64,000 nucleotides of DNA from Metabacillus dongyingensis (GTDB taxonomy: Bacteria; Bacillota; Bacilli; Bacillales; Bacillaceae): assembly GCF_019933155.2 (NCBI RefSeq), contig NZ_CP082944.1:560001-624000 (forward strand), written 5' to 3'. A program made the position numbers and the translations under genes. Positions 36,216 through 45,090 of the stretch are shown here, one piece after another. Numbering within the stretch: position 1 is the stretch's first letter; each line of letters opens with the position of its first letter. The notes beneath the pieces were generated by a model that saw nothing but the letters and a program-made list of their open reading frames with translations, was not told the origin of the DNA and did not search any database.

Positions 36216-37487
36216 GTGCCAGATATTAAAAAACGCATTCACCAATGGATCAAGGATCACCGGGAAGAAGGAACGGACTTATTGCAACGATTGGTACAAG
36301 CCCCCAGTACGCAAGGAAATGAAGCCGCGGCGCAGGATATCGTCGCCCAAAAACTAAAGGAAATGGGTCTGCAGGTTGATATTTGGGAGCCTGACGGTGA
36401 GGAACTGAAAAAGCATTCTTATTTCTATTCTCCTCGCAGCGATTTTTCAAACAGCCCTAATGTGGCGGGAATTATGAAAGGATCCGGAGGAGGCCGCTCC
36501 ATTATCTTGAACGGACACATCGATGTGGTTCCAGATGGTGATCGGGAACAGTGGGATGACGATCCATACAGCGGAGCTATCAGGGATGGAAAAATGTTTG
36601 GACGTGGCGTAACAGATATGAAAGGAGGCAATGTATCCCTTATTCTGGCAATGCAGGCGTTACAGGAAAGTGGCATCCATTTAAAGGGAGATGTGATTTT
36701 TCAAAGTGTGATTGAAGAAGAAAGCGGCGGAGCCGGAACTTTAGCAGCCATTTTGAAGGGATACAAAGCCGATGCTGCCCTTATCCCTGAACCGACAAAT
36801 ATGAGGATTTTTCCCAAACAGCAGGGTTCGATGTGGTTCCGTATTCTGGTAAAAGGCCGGTCAGCCCATGGCGGAACAAGGTATGAAGGAGTCAGCGCCA
36901 TTGAAAAGAGTATGACCGTAATAAATCACATTCGTGCTCTGGAAGAAAAGCGAAATGCACGCATCAGTGATCCGCTTTATCAGAACACACCTATCCCGAT
37001 TCCTATCAATGTAGGGGTTATTGAAGGCGGTAATTGGCCTTCCTCCGTTCCCGACCTTGTGAAAATTGAAGGGAGAATGGGTGTTGCGCCGGAGGAAACG
37101 ATGGAGCAGGCGAAGAACGAAATGGCTGAATGGCTGTTACAGCTAAAAGAAGTTGACGAATGGTTTAAGGAGCATGCTCCCGTTTTAGAATGGTTCGGAG
37201 CACGCTGGGTACCTGGGGCAATCGACGCAGAACATGAACTGATGAATACGCTCGTCCATCAATATCGGCAAGTTGCTGGACAGGATCCGGTCATTGAAGC
37301 TTCTCCGTGGGGGACTGATGGAGGATTGCTGACTCATGTCGGTGAAACGCCTGCAATCGTCTTTGGTCCTGGAGCAACAGAGGCTGCCCATTATCCAAAT
37401 GAATACATCTTACTAGATAACGTGTTTACGACAGCGGAGATTATTGCCCTTACTTTAATTCAATGGTGTGGTATTGAAGGGGAGTAA
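36216..37487 (+). CDS. yodQ: M20-family amidohydrolase, YodQ-like (candidate 4-acetamidobutyrate deacetylase)
   Basis: About 423 residues of the ArgE/DapE type. ILNGHIDVVPDGD supplies the first metal His and Asp, GRGVTDMKGGN the bridging Asp, and IEEESGGAG the catalytic Glu pair; a dimerisation domain with KGRSAHGG follows. GTG 36216 follows AAGGAGG; the frame is open a little further into the thiolase gene. Deacetylation of 4-acetamidobutyrate would give GABA, the inferred last step of the plus-strand module. Confidence 0.88.
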   Translation: MPDIKKRIHQWIKDHREEGTDLLQRLVQAPSTQGNEAAAQDIVAQKLKEMGLQVDIWEPDGEELKKHSYFYSPRSDFSNSPNVAGIMKGSGGGRSIILNGHIDVVPDGDREQWDDDPYSGAIRDGKMFGRGVTDMKGGNVSLILAMQALQESGIHLKGDVIFQSVIEEESGGAGTLAAILKGYKADAALIPEPTNMRIFPKQQGSMWFRILVKGRSAHGGTRYEGVSAIEKSMTVINHIRALEEKRNARISDPLYQNTPIPIPINVGVIEGGNWPSSVPDLVKIEGRMGVAPEETMEQAKNEMAEWLLQLKEVDEWFKEHAPVLEWFGARWVPGAIDAEHELMNTLVHQYRQVAGQDPVIEASPWGTDGGLLTHVGETPAIVFGPGATEAAHYPNEYILLDNVFTTAEIIALTLIQWCGIEGE

Positions 37488-37869
37488 AAAACCGATTTGC
37501 GAATGATGTGAGTCTGAAAATGTACACGGAACAAACGAAACCGTAAATTGGGAGTTGCCTGCTGGAATAATGTTTAGTGAAAATTCAAGCAGGGAGTAAG
37601 GAATGTCGTACCAATTGAACGAGACATTGATAGAAATTGAAGATCAACCCTTTATAATTTACACAAGACGGATAGAAAAAAAAGTTATGAGATTTGATGT
37701 CTAATCCCCGTTTCCTTATAAATCCAGTAAAGTGAAGCTTCCATTTGGGTAGTGGAACGAATCAGGTTCTTAAGTTAGAATAGATATGAATCTACTATCT
37801 GCTGTTAGACAATTCTCTTTTATTATTTCTGAAAATTTAAAATTCAAATGAATAGTAGGTGGGAACTAA
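37488..37869 (+). other. 382-base gap before the lysine permease
   Basis: No terminator or lysine riboswitch is visible to me. A 33-codon frame at 37603-37704 (MSYQLNETLI..., AGGGAGTAAGG upstream) is the only coding candidate and is weak. The permease may be read from the kam promoter or from an unrecognised local one. Confidence 0.4.
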
Positions 37870-39327
37870 ATGGACATGAATCTCATTGAAAATCAGGAAC
37901 CGACAGTTAAAAGAAAATTGAAAGCAAGGCATATGTCTATGATCGCGATTGGAGGTTCTATCGGAACTGGCTTATTTTTGGCAAGCGGTGCAACCATCCA
38001 AAGTGCAGGACCTGGCGGTTCTCTCACTGCATATGCATGCATAGGAATTATGGTTTATTTTCTTATGACTAGCTTGGGAGAAATGGCGACATATATGCCT
38101 GTATCGGGATCCTTTTCCACCTATGCTACACGTTTTGTAGATCCCGCATTTGGTTTTGCGCTTGGCTGGAATTATTGGTTTAACTGGGCGGTCACCCTTG
38201 CGGTGGAAATAGCTGCGGCAGCTATCATTATGAAATTCTGGCTCCCTGAAGTGCCAAGCATTATTTGGAGTGCATTGTTCCTTGGTCTCATCTTTATACT
38301 GAACGCTCTATCCATTAGAAGTTATGGTGAATCAGAATATTGGTTTGCCCTAATAAAAGTCGTGGCCATCATTGTTTTTATCATTATTGGATTATTGACA
38401 ATTTTGGGAATTTTCGGCGGAGATATGATTGGATTTGAAAACTTTACCAAGGGTGAGGCTCCTTTCAAGGGAGGATTTTTATCGATTATTAGCATCTTTC
38501 TTATCGCCGGATTTTCTTTTCAAGGTACAGAACTGGTTGGTATTGCTGCTGGCGAAAGTGAGAATCCTGAAAAAAATGTTCCGAATGCGATTCGCCAAGT
38601 ATTTTGGCGCATCTTATTGTTTTACATCGGAGCCATTTTGATACTTGGCTTGTTAATTCCATATACGAGTCCAAGTTTATTAAGCGGGGATTTAGAAAAC
38701 ATTTCTGTAAGCCCTTTCACGCTCGTTTTTGAACGGGCAGGACTTGCGTTTGCAGCTTCTGTCATGAATGCTGTTGTTTTAACATCATTACTATCTGCAG
38801 GAAACTCGGGGCTTTATGCATCAACTCGGATGTTATGGTCGATGGCAAAAGATAATCAGGCTCCAAAGTTTCTGGCAAAAGTTAATCGCAGGGGAATCCC
38901 TATGAATGCTTTGATTATCACGACTTTAATTGGAGGACTGGCTTTTTTAACGTCTGTTTTTGGGGATCATGTATTTACATGGCTATTAAATGCTTCAGGA
39001 TTAACGGGATTTATCGCTTGGATTGGAATTGCCGTCAGCCATTATCGTTTTAGACGTGCGTACATAGCACAGGGCGGTGACTTAAACGAGTTAAAATACA
39101 AAGCAAAATGGTTTCCGCTCGGTCCGATTCTTTCATTTATCCTTTGCATGATTGTCATTGCAGGGCAGAATTACGAGGCGTATTTAAGCGGCAGTATTGA
39201 CTGGTATGGGGTCGCAGTTTCCTACATTGGTTTACCATTATTTCTAGCGATTTGGCTGGGGTATAAGGTTTTTCATAAGACCAAAATAATTTCATTGAAA
39301 GATTGCCATTTTGAAAAATCACTTTAG
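37870..39327 (+). CDS. lysP: Lysine-type amino acid permease (LysP-like)
   Basis: About 485 residues and 12 membrane segments. The N-terminus KRKLKARHMSMIAIGGSIGT matches E. coli LysP closely, as do MTSLGEMATYMPVSGSFSTY and FGFALGWNYWFNWAVT. That subgroup is specific for lysine. Its place at the end of the lysine-degradation genes fits import of the pathway substrate. AGGTGGGA precedes ATG 37870. A terminator follows at 39376. Confidence 0.88.
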   Translation: MDMNLIENQEPTVKRKLKARHMSMIAIGGSIGTGLFLASGATIQSAGPGGSLTAYACIGIMVYFLMTSLGEMATYMPVSGSFSTYATRFVDPAFGFALGWNYWFNWAVTLAVEIAAAAIIMKFWLPEVPSIIWSALFLGLIFILNALSIRSYGESEYWFALIKVVAIIVFIIIGLLTILGIFGGDMIGFENFTKGEAPFKGGFLSIISIFLIAGFSFQGTELVGIAAGESENPEKNVPNAIRQVFWRILLFYIGAILILGLLIPYTSPSLLSGDLENISVSPFTLVFERAGLAFAASVMNAVVLTSLLSAGNSGLYASTRMLWSMAKDNQAPKFLAKVNRRGIPMNALIITTLIGGLAFLTSVFGDHVFTWLLNASGLTGFIAWIGIAVSHYRFRRAYIAQGGDLNELKYKAKWFPLGPILSFILCMIVIAGQNYEAYLSGSIDWYGVAVSYIGLPLFLAIWLGYKVFHKTKIISLKDCHFEKSL

Positions 39328-39375
39328 GACATATAAATAGAGTCAAGCAGCAGATAGAAAAAAATGATATCAAGT

Positions 39376-39410
39376 AACCTGAGGTCCCTGCGGGACTCAG
39401 GTTCTTTTAT
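39376..39410 (+). terminator. Terminator after the lysine permease
   Basis: The stem AACCTGAG-G-TCC pairs with GGACTCAGGTT and is followed by CTTTTATTT. Confidence 0.8.
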
Positions 39411-39444
39411 TTAGATTGAGAAGGATTTAATATCAAGCTTTAAT

Positions 39445-39482
39445 AAAGAACACACATATTTGATTATATGTGCGTTCTTTTG
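39445..39482. terminator. Second, bidirectional terminator at the island end
   Basis: The stem AAAGAAC.CACATAT pairs with ATATGTG.GTTCTTT and has T or A tails on both strands. It could serve the small minus-strand gene at 39527 as well. Confidence 0.75.
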
Positions 39483-39526
39483 TTTTCGTATGTTTCCTTA
39501 ACAAACATAAATATAAAAGAATAAAG

Positions 39527-39682
39527 CTATTTTTTATTTACTTGACGTCCGCTTTTTTTTTGGCTCTGTGAACTAGAATTACCGATAGAATATTCGTTTC
39601 CTGATTCAACATCATTTCTCAGATCCTGTTTCTCGATTTGATCTCTTGTCTGATTATTATTATGCATACCTTGTTTAGACAT
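39527..39682 (-). CDS. Small hydrophilic protein, 51 residues
   Basis: This frame encodes MSKQGMHNNNQTRDQIEKQD at its start and is rich in Asn, Gln, Ser and Lys with no hydrophobic segment. That composition recalls small spore or germination-associated proteins of Bacillus, but I do not recognise a named family. The ribosome site (GATGGATTAAAG) is weak. A hairpin terminator lies 45 bases beyond the stop. Confidence 0.55.
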   Translation of the reverse strand: MSKQGMHNNNQTRDQIEKQDLRNDVESGNEYSIGNSSSQSQKKSGRQVNKK

Positions 39683-40053
39683 TCTTTAATCCATCTCGCT
39701 TTCATATTTAATCATCTTTAATATGCTCAAAAATAAGGGAAAAAATGATGAGTTTGAACAAAAGGAAATTACGGTTGATTCCTAACGGTGTAAATGGAAG
39801 AAGAGCATATGCACGGACACCTGGTTATTTGAATTGTACCCGAGAGAAAACGCCTGAATTGGGGGTTTTCTGGAAAAAGGGAAGTGAATGCTGAATTTAT
39901 GAAAGTATCTTAAAGAAATTGGCGAGTAAAATGGTGAAAATGGAAAGTAAACATCTATCACAGTAGTACTGTTTAAAAAAGAACACATTTAATGTGTCGA
40001 TGTGCCTGTTTTCGTTAAAATTATCTGTACTCACAGCCCCATCAGCATGCTTT

Positions 40054-40326
40054 TTAATACAATATTTCAAATGCAGCAAACCTCTCAGAATCACGTTTCT
40101 CTGTTACAGAAACGTTTTCTGCTTTGGAATATCGATTCCCTTTTTTTAAAGCATTCAGAAAAACTTCTAAATGCCCGCTTTGTCCTTGAGCCATGATTTC
40201 CACCGACCCGTCTTCTCTATTTTTCACCCAGCCTGTCAGTTCGTTTTCCGCAGCTGACGTTTGGGTGTAAAAACGGAATCCGACTCCTTGTACTCTGCCA
40301 GTTACGATTATATGTAATGTTTTCAT
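40054..40326 (-). CDS. acyP: Acylphosphatase
   Basis: 90 residues, the usual length. GRVQGVGFRFYTQ contains the phosphate-loop arginine (Arg18), and GWVKNREDGSVEIMAQG the catalytic asparagine (Asn36). It hydrolyses acyl phosphates in the cytoplasm. AAAAGGAGGCG precedes the start. The B. subtilis counterpart (yflL) neighbours nos. Confidence 0.95.
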   Translation of the reverse strand: MKTLHIIVTGRVQGVGFRFYTQTSAAENELTGWVKNREDGSVEIMAQGQSGHLEVFLNALKKGNRYSKAENVSVTEKRDSERFAAFEILY

Positions 40327-40409
40327 CCTAAAATCGCCTCCTTTTTTGCCTTTTCCCGTTGTTTTCTTATTATAATCAAAATATAAGTGTCACAAAGGAG
40401 ATGATGCAG

Positions 40410-40817
40410 TTGAAATGGGAGAAAGAAGGATACATCGTATCAGATGATAAAACACTGCTTCAAATGGGAAAAATAGAAGCATGGATCAGCGGAGCGTATT
40501 GGGCAGCAGGCCGCTCTAGAGAAATCATCGAAAAAAGCATCCAACACTCCTTGTGCTTTGGAATGTATGATAAAGATGGCAGGCAAATAGGTTTTGCCAG
40601 AGTCATTACAGATCAGGCGGTTTTTTCGTGGATTATGGACGTGATCATTGATCAGGAATTCAGAGGAAAAGGCCTCGGAAAAAAGCTCGTTGAATGTATA
40701 ATCTCACATCCGGACATAGTGCATACTAAAATGGGATTAGCTACAAAGGATGCTCACGGGCTTTATCGGCAGTTTGACTTTGAAATGGATGAGTGCATGA
40801 GGAGGCCGCTCTTATAA
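40410..40817 (+). CDS. GNAT-family N-acetyltransferase
   Basis: About 135 residues. VIIDQEFRGKGLGKKLVECI is the acetyl-CoA loop and GLYRQFDFE the C-terminal strand. It resembles the Bacillus group beginning KWEKEGYIVSDDK. AAAGGAG at 40394-40400 is best spaced for TTG 40410; ATGs at 40401 and 40404 touch the site. It is divergent from acyP. Confidence 0.82.
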   Translation: MKWEKEGYIVSDDKTLLQMGKIEAWISGAYWAAGRSREIIEKSIQHSLCFGMYDKDGRQIGFARVITDQAVFSWIMDVIIDQEFRGKGLGKKLVECIISHPDIVHTKMGLATKDAHGLYRQFDFEMDECMRRPLL

Positions 40818-40847
40818 AAAGTGTTCGCATAGATTGTTGGTTTTCAT

Positions 40848-40958
40848 AAGTAGACTCTTTTACGTCTATTAGTAAAGTATCGAGTTGCTTTCTAATAAAA
40901 TCGCTCAAAACTCACCCTGAAAAAATTTGAGCGTACTTAAAACAACTTGAAAAGCAAC
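40848..40958. ncRNA. Structured non-coding element (nested hairpins)
   Basis: A small hairpin, TAGAC/GTCTA (about 40850-40867), is followed by a nested pair: outer GTTGCTTT (40884) with AAAGCAAC (40951), inner GCTCAAA (40903) with TTTGAGC (40926). No frame is open. The look is that of a dispersed intergenic repeat or small RNA; only one copy occurs in this window. Confidence 0.35.
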
Positions 40959-40990
40959 GAAGCTTTTAGAAAAGGGCCTATAAAAATATC

Positions 40991-41024
40991 AGCCCGTATG
41001 CCAATAAATGCAACGGGCTTTTCT
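40991..41024. terminator. Hairpin terminator
   Basis: The stem AGCCCGT/ACGGGCT is followed by TTTTCT on the plus strand and by a T-rich stretch on the minus strand. It lies just past the stop of the response-regulator remnant and was probably its terminator. Confidence 0.65.
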
Positions 41025-41026
41025 GC

Positions 41027-41122
41027 TTAATGTATCATTCCTTTTCTTAGTCCGACAGCCACAGCCTCTGCTCGATGCTTCACCCCTAATTTTCGAATGA
41101 CGGCACTTATGTAATCCGCAAA
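41027..41122 (-). pseudogene. Truncated LuxR/NarL-type response regulator (C-terminal helix-turn-helix only)
   Basis: The minus strand encodes DYISAVIRKLGVKHRAEAVA and then VGLRKGMIH and a stop. This is the recognition helix and tail of a NarL/FixJ-type DNA-binding domain. Upstream (higher coordinates) the reading frame runs straight into the 52-base repeat array and is lost. No receiver domain or sensor kinase is visible on the far side of the array. Confidence 0.75.
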
Positions 41123-42003
41123 ATCAGGATGCTGGATACTCAAAGAGGTTGTTTGATTCCCCAAACCCCGCAAAATCAGGATGTTGGATACTCAAAGAGG
41201 GCGTATGATTCCCCAAAATCCGCAAAATCAGGATGTTGGATACTCAAAGAGGTTGTTTGATTCCCCAACCCCCGCAAAATCAGGATGTTGAATACTCAAA
41301 GAGGTTGTTTGATTCCCCAAAACCGGCAAAGTCAGGATGTTGGATACTCAAAGAGGTTATTTGATTCCCTAAAAGCCGCAAAATCAGGATGTTGGATACT
41401 CAAAGAGGTTGTTTGATTCCCCAACCCCCGCAAAATCAGGATTTTGGATACTCAAAGAGGTTGTTTGATTCCCCAAAACCGGCAAAATCAGGATGTTGGA
41501 TACTCAAAGAGGTTGTTTGATTCCCCAAAACCGGCAAAATCAGGATGTTGGATACTCAAAGAGTGCGTATGATTCCCCAAAATCGGCAAAATCAGGATGT
41601 TGGATACTCAAAGAGGTTATTTGATTCCCCAAAAGCCGCAAAATCAGGATGTTGGATACTCAAAGAGGTTATTTGATTCACCAAAATCGGCAAAATCAGG
41701 ATGTTGGATACTCAAAGAGGTTATTTGATTCCCCAAAAGCCGCAAAATCAGGATGTTGGATACTCAAAGAGGTTATTTGATTCACCAAAATCGGCAAAAT
41801 CAGGATGTTGGATACTCAAAGAGGTTGTTTGATTCACCAAAATCGGCAAAATCAGGATGTTGGATACTCAAAGAGGTTGTTTGATTCCCCAAACCCCTCA
41901 AAATCAGGATGTTGAATACTCAAAGAGGGCGGTTGATTCCCCAAACCCCTCAAAATCAGGATTTTGGATACTCATAGAGCGGGAATGATACCCCTAACCC
42001 GAA
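41118..42003. repeat. 52-bp tandem repeat array, about 17 units
   Basis: ATCAGGATG-type anchors recur at 41123 and then every 52 bases to 41955 without a gap (17 starts), with a final partial unit to about 42003. Units share GGATACTCAAAGAG and TTGATTCCCC and differ mainly at two short blocks (GGTTGTT/GGTTATT/GGGCGTA and the AAACCGG/AAGCCG region), which appear in mixed order. There is no spacer, so it is not CRISPR. 52 is not a multiple of three and no long frame is open. TCAAA...TTTGA in each unit can pair. Confidence 0.95.
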
Positions 42004-42107
42004 ACAGCCCTATTCTCAAGGCGCTAAAATAACAACAACTTTTATGTTGCTTGCACCATTTTTGTGGGAAAATAATGATAAATAGTCTAAGACAGGATGG
42101 GGACGCC

Positions 42108-42752
42108 GTGAAAAGTAAAAAATATGCATTGGAATCACTGAATGTTGGCCAGCCAAGGAAGGTTTTATATAATGGACGTGAAATTGAAACGGGAATATAT
42201 AAGGAGCCTGTTGATCGTCAGCTTTTCCTCTCAAAAACGAATTTTGAAGGAGATGGCCAGGCAGATCTCGTACATCACGGAGGAGAGGACAAAGCAGTTT
42301 GCGTGTATTCGTATGATCATTATTCTTTCTGGGAAAATGCCTTGAGTATACGATTAGAGCCGGGAGCTTTCGGAGAAAATCTTACAGTCAGAAGGCTGAC
42401 GGAGGAAGATGTATATATTGGCGATGTCTATCAGCTTGGAGAAGCTATAGTAGAAGTAAGCCAGCCGCGACAGCCGTGCTTTAAGCTTGCTATGAAACAC
42501 CAGGTGAATGATTTGCCGGTTCAAGTTCAAAATACGATGTTTACCGGCTTTTATTTTCGTGTTTTGAAAGAAGGAAAAGTCAGCAAAGAAGATGCACTGG
42601 AGCTGATTGAATCACAAGCAAACGGTGTTTCCATTGCGGCTGCTAACCATATAAAATACCACGATAAACAAAATACGCAGGCTATAATGAGGATCCTTGA
42701 AGTAAAAGCATTGTCAGACAGCTGGAGATCCTCTTTTGAAAAAAGACTTTAG
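42108..42752 (+). CDS. MOSC-domain protein (YflK/YiiM-like)
   Basis: About 214 residues. The N-terminal SLNVGQPRKVLYNGREIETGIYK, HHGGEDKAVCVYSYDHY, and the conserved Cys in SQPRQPCFKLAMKH are features of the YiiM group, whose members bind molybdenum cofactor and reduce N-hydroxylated compounds. The start GTG 42108 has AGGATGGGG upstream; the frame extends back to 42051. In B. subtilis the relative yflK lies beside acyP, consistent with this order. Confidence 0.87.
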   Translation: MKSKKYALESLNVGQPRKVLYNGREIETGIYKEPVDRQLFLSKTNFEGDGQADLVHHGGEDKAVCVYSYDHYSFWENALSIRLEPGAFGENLTVRRLTEEDVYIGDVYQLGEAIVEVSQPRQPCFKLAMKHQVNDLPVQVQNTMFTGFYFRVLKEGKVSKEDALELIESQANGVSIAAANHIKYHDKQNTQAIMRILEVKALSDSWRSSFEKRL

Positions 42753-42765
42753 AGTACAGTAAAAA

Positions 42766-42789
42766 GCACACGGACTTAAATCCGTGTGC
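42766..42789 (-). terminator. Terminator of the MFS gene
   Basis: The perfect stem GCACACGGA/TCCGTGTGC overlaps the last codons of the transporter and is followed by T5 on the minus strand. Confidence 0.8.
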
Positions 42790-44047
42790 CAGCTGTACTT
42801 CTTTTCTCATAAACCGAAAACATCAGCCAGTAGAGCAGCGCACTTCCGAATGCAAGGATCCCGAAAATGGCGAACGTCCATTGAAAACCAAACCAGACTG
42901 TCATCGGGATGGAAAGCGGGGCAATCGTCCGTCCTACGGTATATCGAAGACTGGCTGCGGCAAAATATTGTCCTCGCATGTGTTCAGGAGCAAGCTTTGA
43001 GATGAAGCTTTGCTGCAAACCTGCCGTCATCAGTTCAGCAAATGTAAAGAGCGCCATAGCAAAAATAAGTCCCCAGATAAAGCTGAACTGTCCAAAGAGG
43101 AAGATCGACACTCCGTATAAAATAGAGGAAAGAATAAAAACGTTCCTTTCTTTATAGGCCGTCATCCACTTAGTTACAGAAATTGTCAGGACGGCTACAA
43201 GCAAGCCATTTTCTGAAAGCAGAAACCCGAAAGCCTGCTCACCCCCGAGAGAGACGGACCATTCTCCAATTGAGAACAGCTGCTCATTATGCACGGTTTC
43301 TTTTGTATACACAGGAATCAGCATATCAAGCTGCATAAAGGTTTGAGCTGCAAGCACGCCTGCACCAATATAAAGCAGGAATGCTTTATCCTTAAAAATA
43401 ATCTTGTACTCCCGAATCTGATGAAGAAGAAATTCATACCACTTGGAGCCGCTGCCAAGCTTGCTGCCAGCAAAAGGGGCGGTTTCGCGCGTCCATAGAA
43501 AAAGCAATCCTGCAAGCAAGAAACAAACGAATCCTGCAAACACCAATAATTCAAAAAAATAATTCACATAGAAAATAGCACCCAAAATCGGGCCAATGAC
43601 GACGGCCAGATTGAGGGACGTGTAGAAGACGGCAAACACATTGCTTCGGTCTTTTTCTTCTACGACATCTGCAATCATGGCCTGACTTGCCGGCCAATAA
43701 AATGATCCGAAAACTCCTGCAAGCGCAAAGCAGATAAAACCAAGCAGCGGAGCTTCAAGCCATGGTGAAACGGAAAGAGCAAACGTAAGAAATGACAGGC
43801 CCTGACCGGCAGCAGACAACACCATCATTTTCTTCCTTCCGAACCGGTCCGCGCAGTAGCCTCCCATTAAATTCGCCATAACAGAAAAAATCTGCGAAAA
43901 CACAAGCAGAAATCCCGCCTGCTCCTTCCCGAATTCCTCAGCAAAATAAATCGTCAAAAAGGGGAAAAACATCCAATATGTAATATTCATCATTGCTTCG
44001 CCAAATAAGCGTATTTTTAAATTTCGATCCCAATCCCTAAGTCTCAT
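42776..44047 (-). CDS. MFS transporter
   Basis: About 423 residues and 12 membrane segments. GGYCADRFGRKKMMVLS between helices 2 and 3 is the MFS motif A. GSFYWPASQAMIADVVEEKDRSNVFAVFY and the C-terminal HMRGQYFAAASLRYTVGRTIAPL recall the Bacillus drug-efflux group with YwoG/YfmO-type members. Substrate unknown. It is monocistronic and convergent with the MOSC gene. Confidence 0.87.
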   Translation of the reverse strand: MRLRDWDRNLKIRLFGEAMMNITYWMFFPFLTIYFAEEFGKEQAGFLLVFSQIFSVMANLMGGYCADRFGRKKMMVLSAAGQGLSFLTFALSVSPWLEAPLLGFICFALAGVFGSFYWPASQAMIADVVEEKDRSNVFAVFYTSLNLAVVIGPILGAIFYVNYFFELLVFAGFVCFLLAGLLFLWTRETAPFAGSKLGSGSKWYEFLLHQIREYKIIFKDKAFLLYIGAGVLAAQTFMQLDMLIPVYTKETVHNEQLFSIGEWSVSLGGEQAFGFLLSENGLLVAVLTISVTKWMTAYKERNVFILSSILYGVSIFLFGQFSFIWGLIFAMALFTFAELMTAGLQQSFISKLAPEHMRGQYFAAASLRYTVGRTIAPLSIPMTVWFGFQWTFAIFGILAFGSALLYWLMFSVYEKRSTAGTRI

Positions 44048-44230
44048 GCTGTTTTCCTCGCTTTTTCAATATCACACCTTCTCTATGATACTCCTCAGCA
44101 GAATAGAAGAGCAACGCATTCATGCTTGTGAATACCTTTAAGAGATGATAGGTTTTAATGACAGACCGTTTTAGATTTATTTTATAGAATAATAGAAATA
44201 ATTATCCGCTTGAAGAAAAGGAGTGAATCT

Positions 44231-45025
44231 ATGGAATTCAAACTGGATCACATTGTTCATTTTGTTGACAGGCATCCACTTGAAGCCGCAAATATGTTCA
44301 TAAAACAGGATTTACATGCTGTTATGGGCGGACGTCATGAAAACTGGGGGTCTCACAACAGCCTATGTTATTTCAGCGATCTGGCCTACTTGGAGTTTCT
44401 TGCTGTTGAAGACCGCGAGAAAGCAAATACGGCAAATAATCCGCTTATTCACCGGCTGTTAAAGCAGCGTGCTGAAGGCTTGGGGCAGCTTGCAATCCGG
44501 ACTGAGCGGATTGAAGAAGTGAAACAGAAGCTTGAAGAAAAAGGGCTTGAGACAGGAGAAGTCATAAATGCCAGCAGAAAAAGAGAGGATGGCACTTTAT
44601 TAGAATGGAGAATGCTCTTTATTCAACAAAGCGATGAAGACTGTCCGCTGCCTTTTTTTATCCAATGGAACCAGACAGATGATGAACGGAAGCAAGACTT
44701 GCATAAGAACGGTGCTTTAGGGGCTCAAAACCTCGACGTATCTATTTCAGCCGTCCATTATATCGTAAAAGATTTAAATTCCGCCGTTACCAAATGGAGA
44801 AAGTACTTTGATTTGCCAAGGGGAGAGGAAACGGTGAATGATGAGTGGCGTGCAAGAAGCTATGCCATCCAGCTTCCATCCTTTAAGCTCATTTTTACAG
44901 AAGCATCCGGAGCGGGCACCGTTCAGCAAATGCTTGAGAAGAAAGGCGAAGGTCCATATTTGGTTGAATTCGAGCCGCCGGTTTTTAAATCATACTATCA
45001 AATTTGCGGCAGTATGTTTAAATAG
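44231..45025 (+). CDS. Glyoxalase-like (VOC superfamily) protein
   Basis: About 264 residues. The N-terminal LDHIVHFVDRHPLEAANMF and a second half beginning AVHYIVKDLNSAVTKWRKYF form two paired VOC modules of the glyoxalase-like domain type. Start 44231 follows AAAAGGAG by seven bases. Metal ligands are not complete enough to assign an enzyme. It has its own terminator. Confidence 0.78.
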   Translation: MEFKLDHIVHFVDRHPLEAANMFIKQDLHAVMGGRHENWGSHNSLCYFSDLAYLEFLAVEDREKANTANNPLIHRLLKQRAEGLGQLAIRTERIEEVKQKLEEKGLETGEVINASRKREDGTLLEWRMLFIQQSDEDCPLPFFIQWNQTDDERKQDLHKNGALGAQNLDVSISAVHYIVKDLNSAVTKWRKYFDLPRGEETVNDEWRARSYAIQLPSFKLIFTEASGAGTVQQMLEKKGEGPYLVEFEPPVFKSYYQICGSMFK

Positions 45026-45063
45026 AAAATCCGCTTCCTTTCTATCTGGAAGCGGATTTTTTA
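45026..45063. terminator. Bidirectional terminator
   Basis: A 13-bp perfect stem, AAAATCCGCTTCC with GGAAGCGGATTTT, lies between convergent genes. Confidence 0.9.
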
Positions 45064-45090
45064 TTAAAGAATGGTTGATCTTCTTTAACA

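Noticed and set aside
37488..37869. Lysine riboswitch before the lysine permease
   Set aside because: I found none of the conserved L-box core elements or an associated terminator in this gap.
41118..42003. Possible CRISPR array
   Set aside because: The full 52-base unit is repeated with no unique spacers, unit length is wrong for repeat plus spacer, and no cas gene is near.
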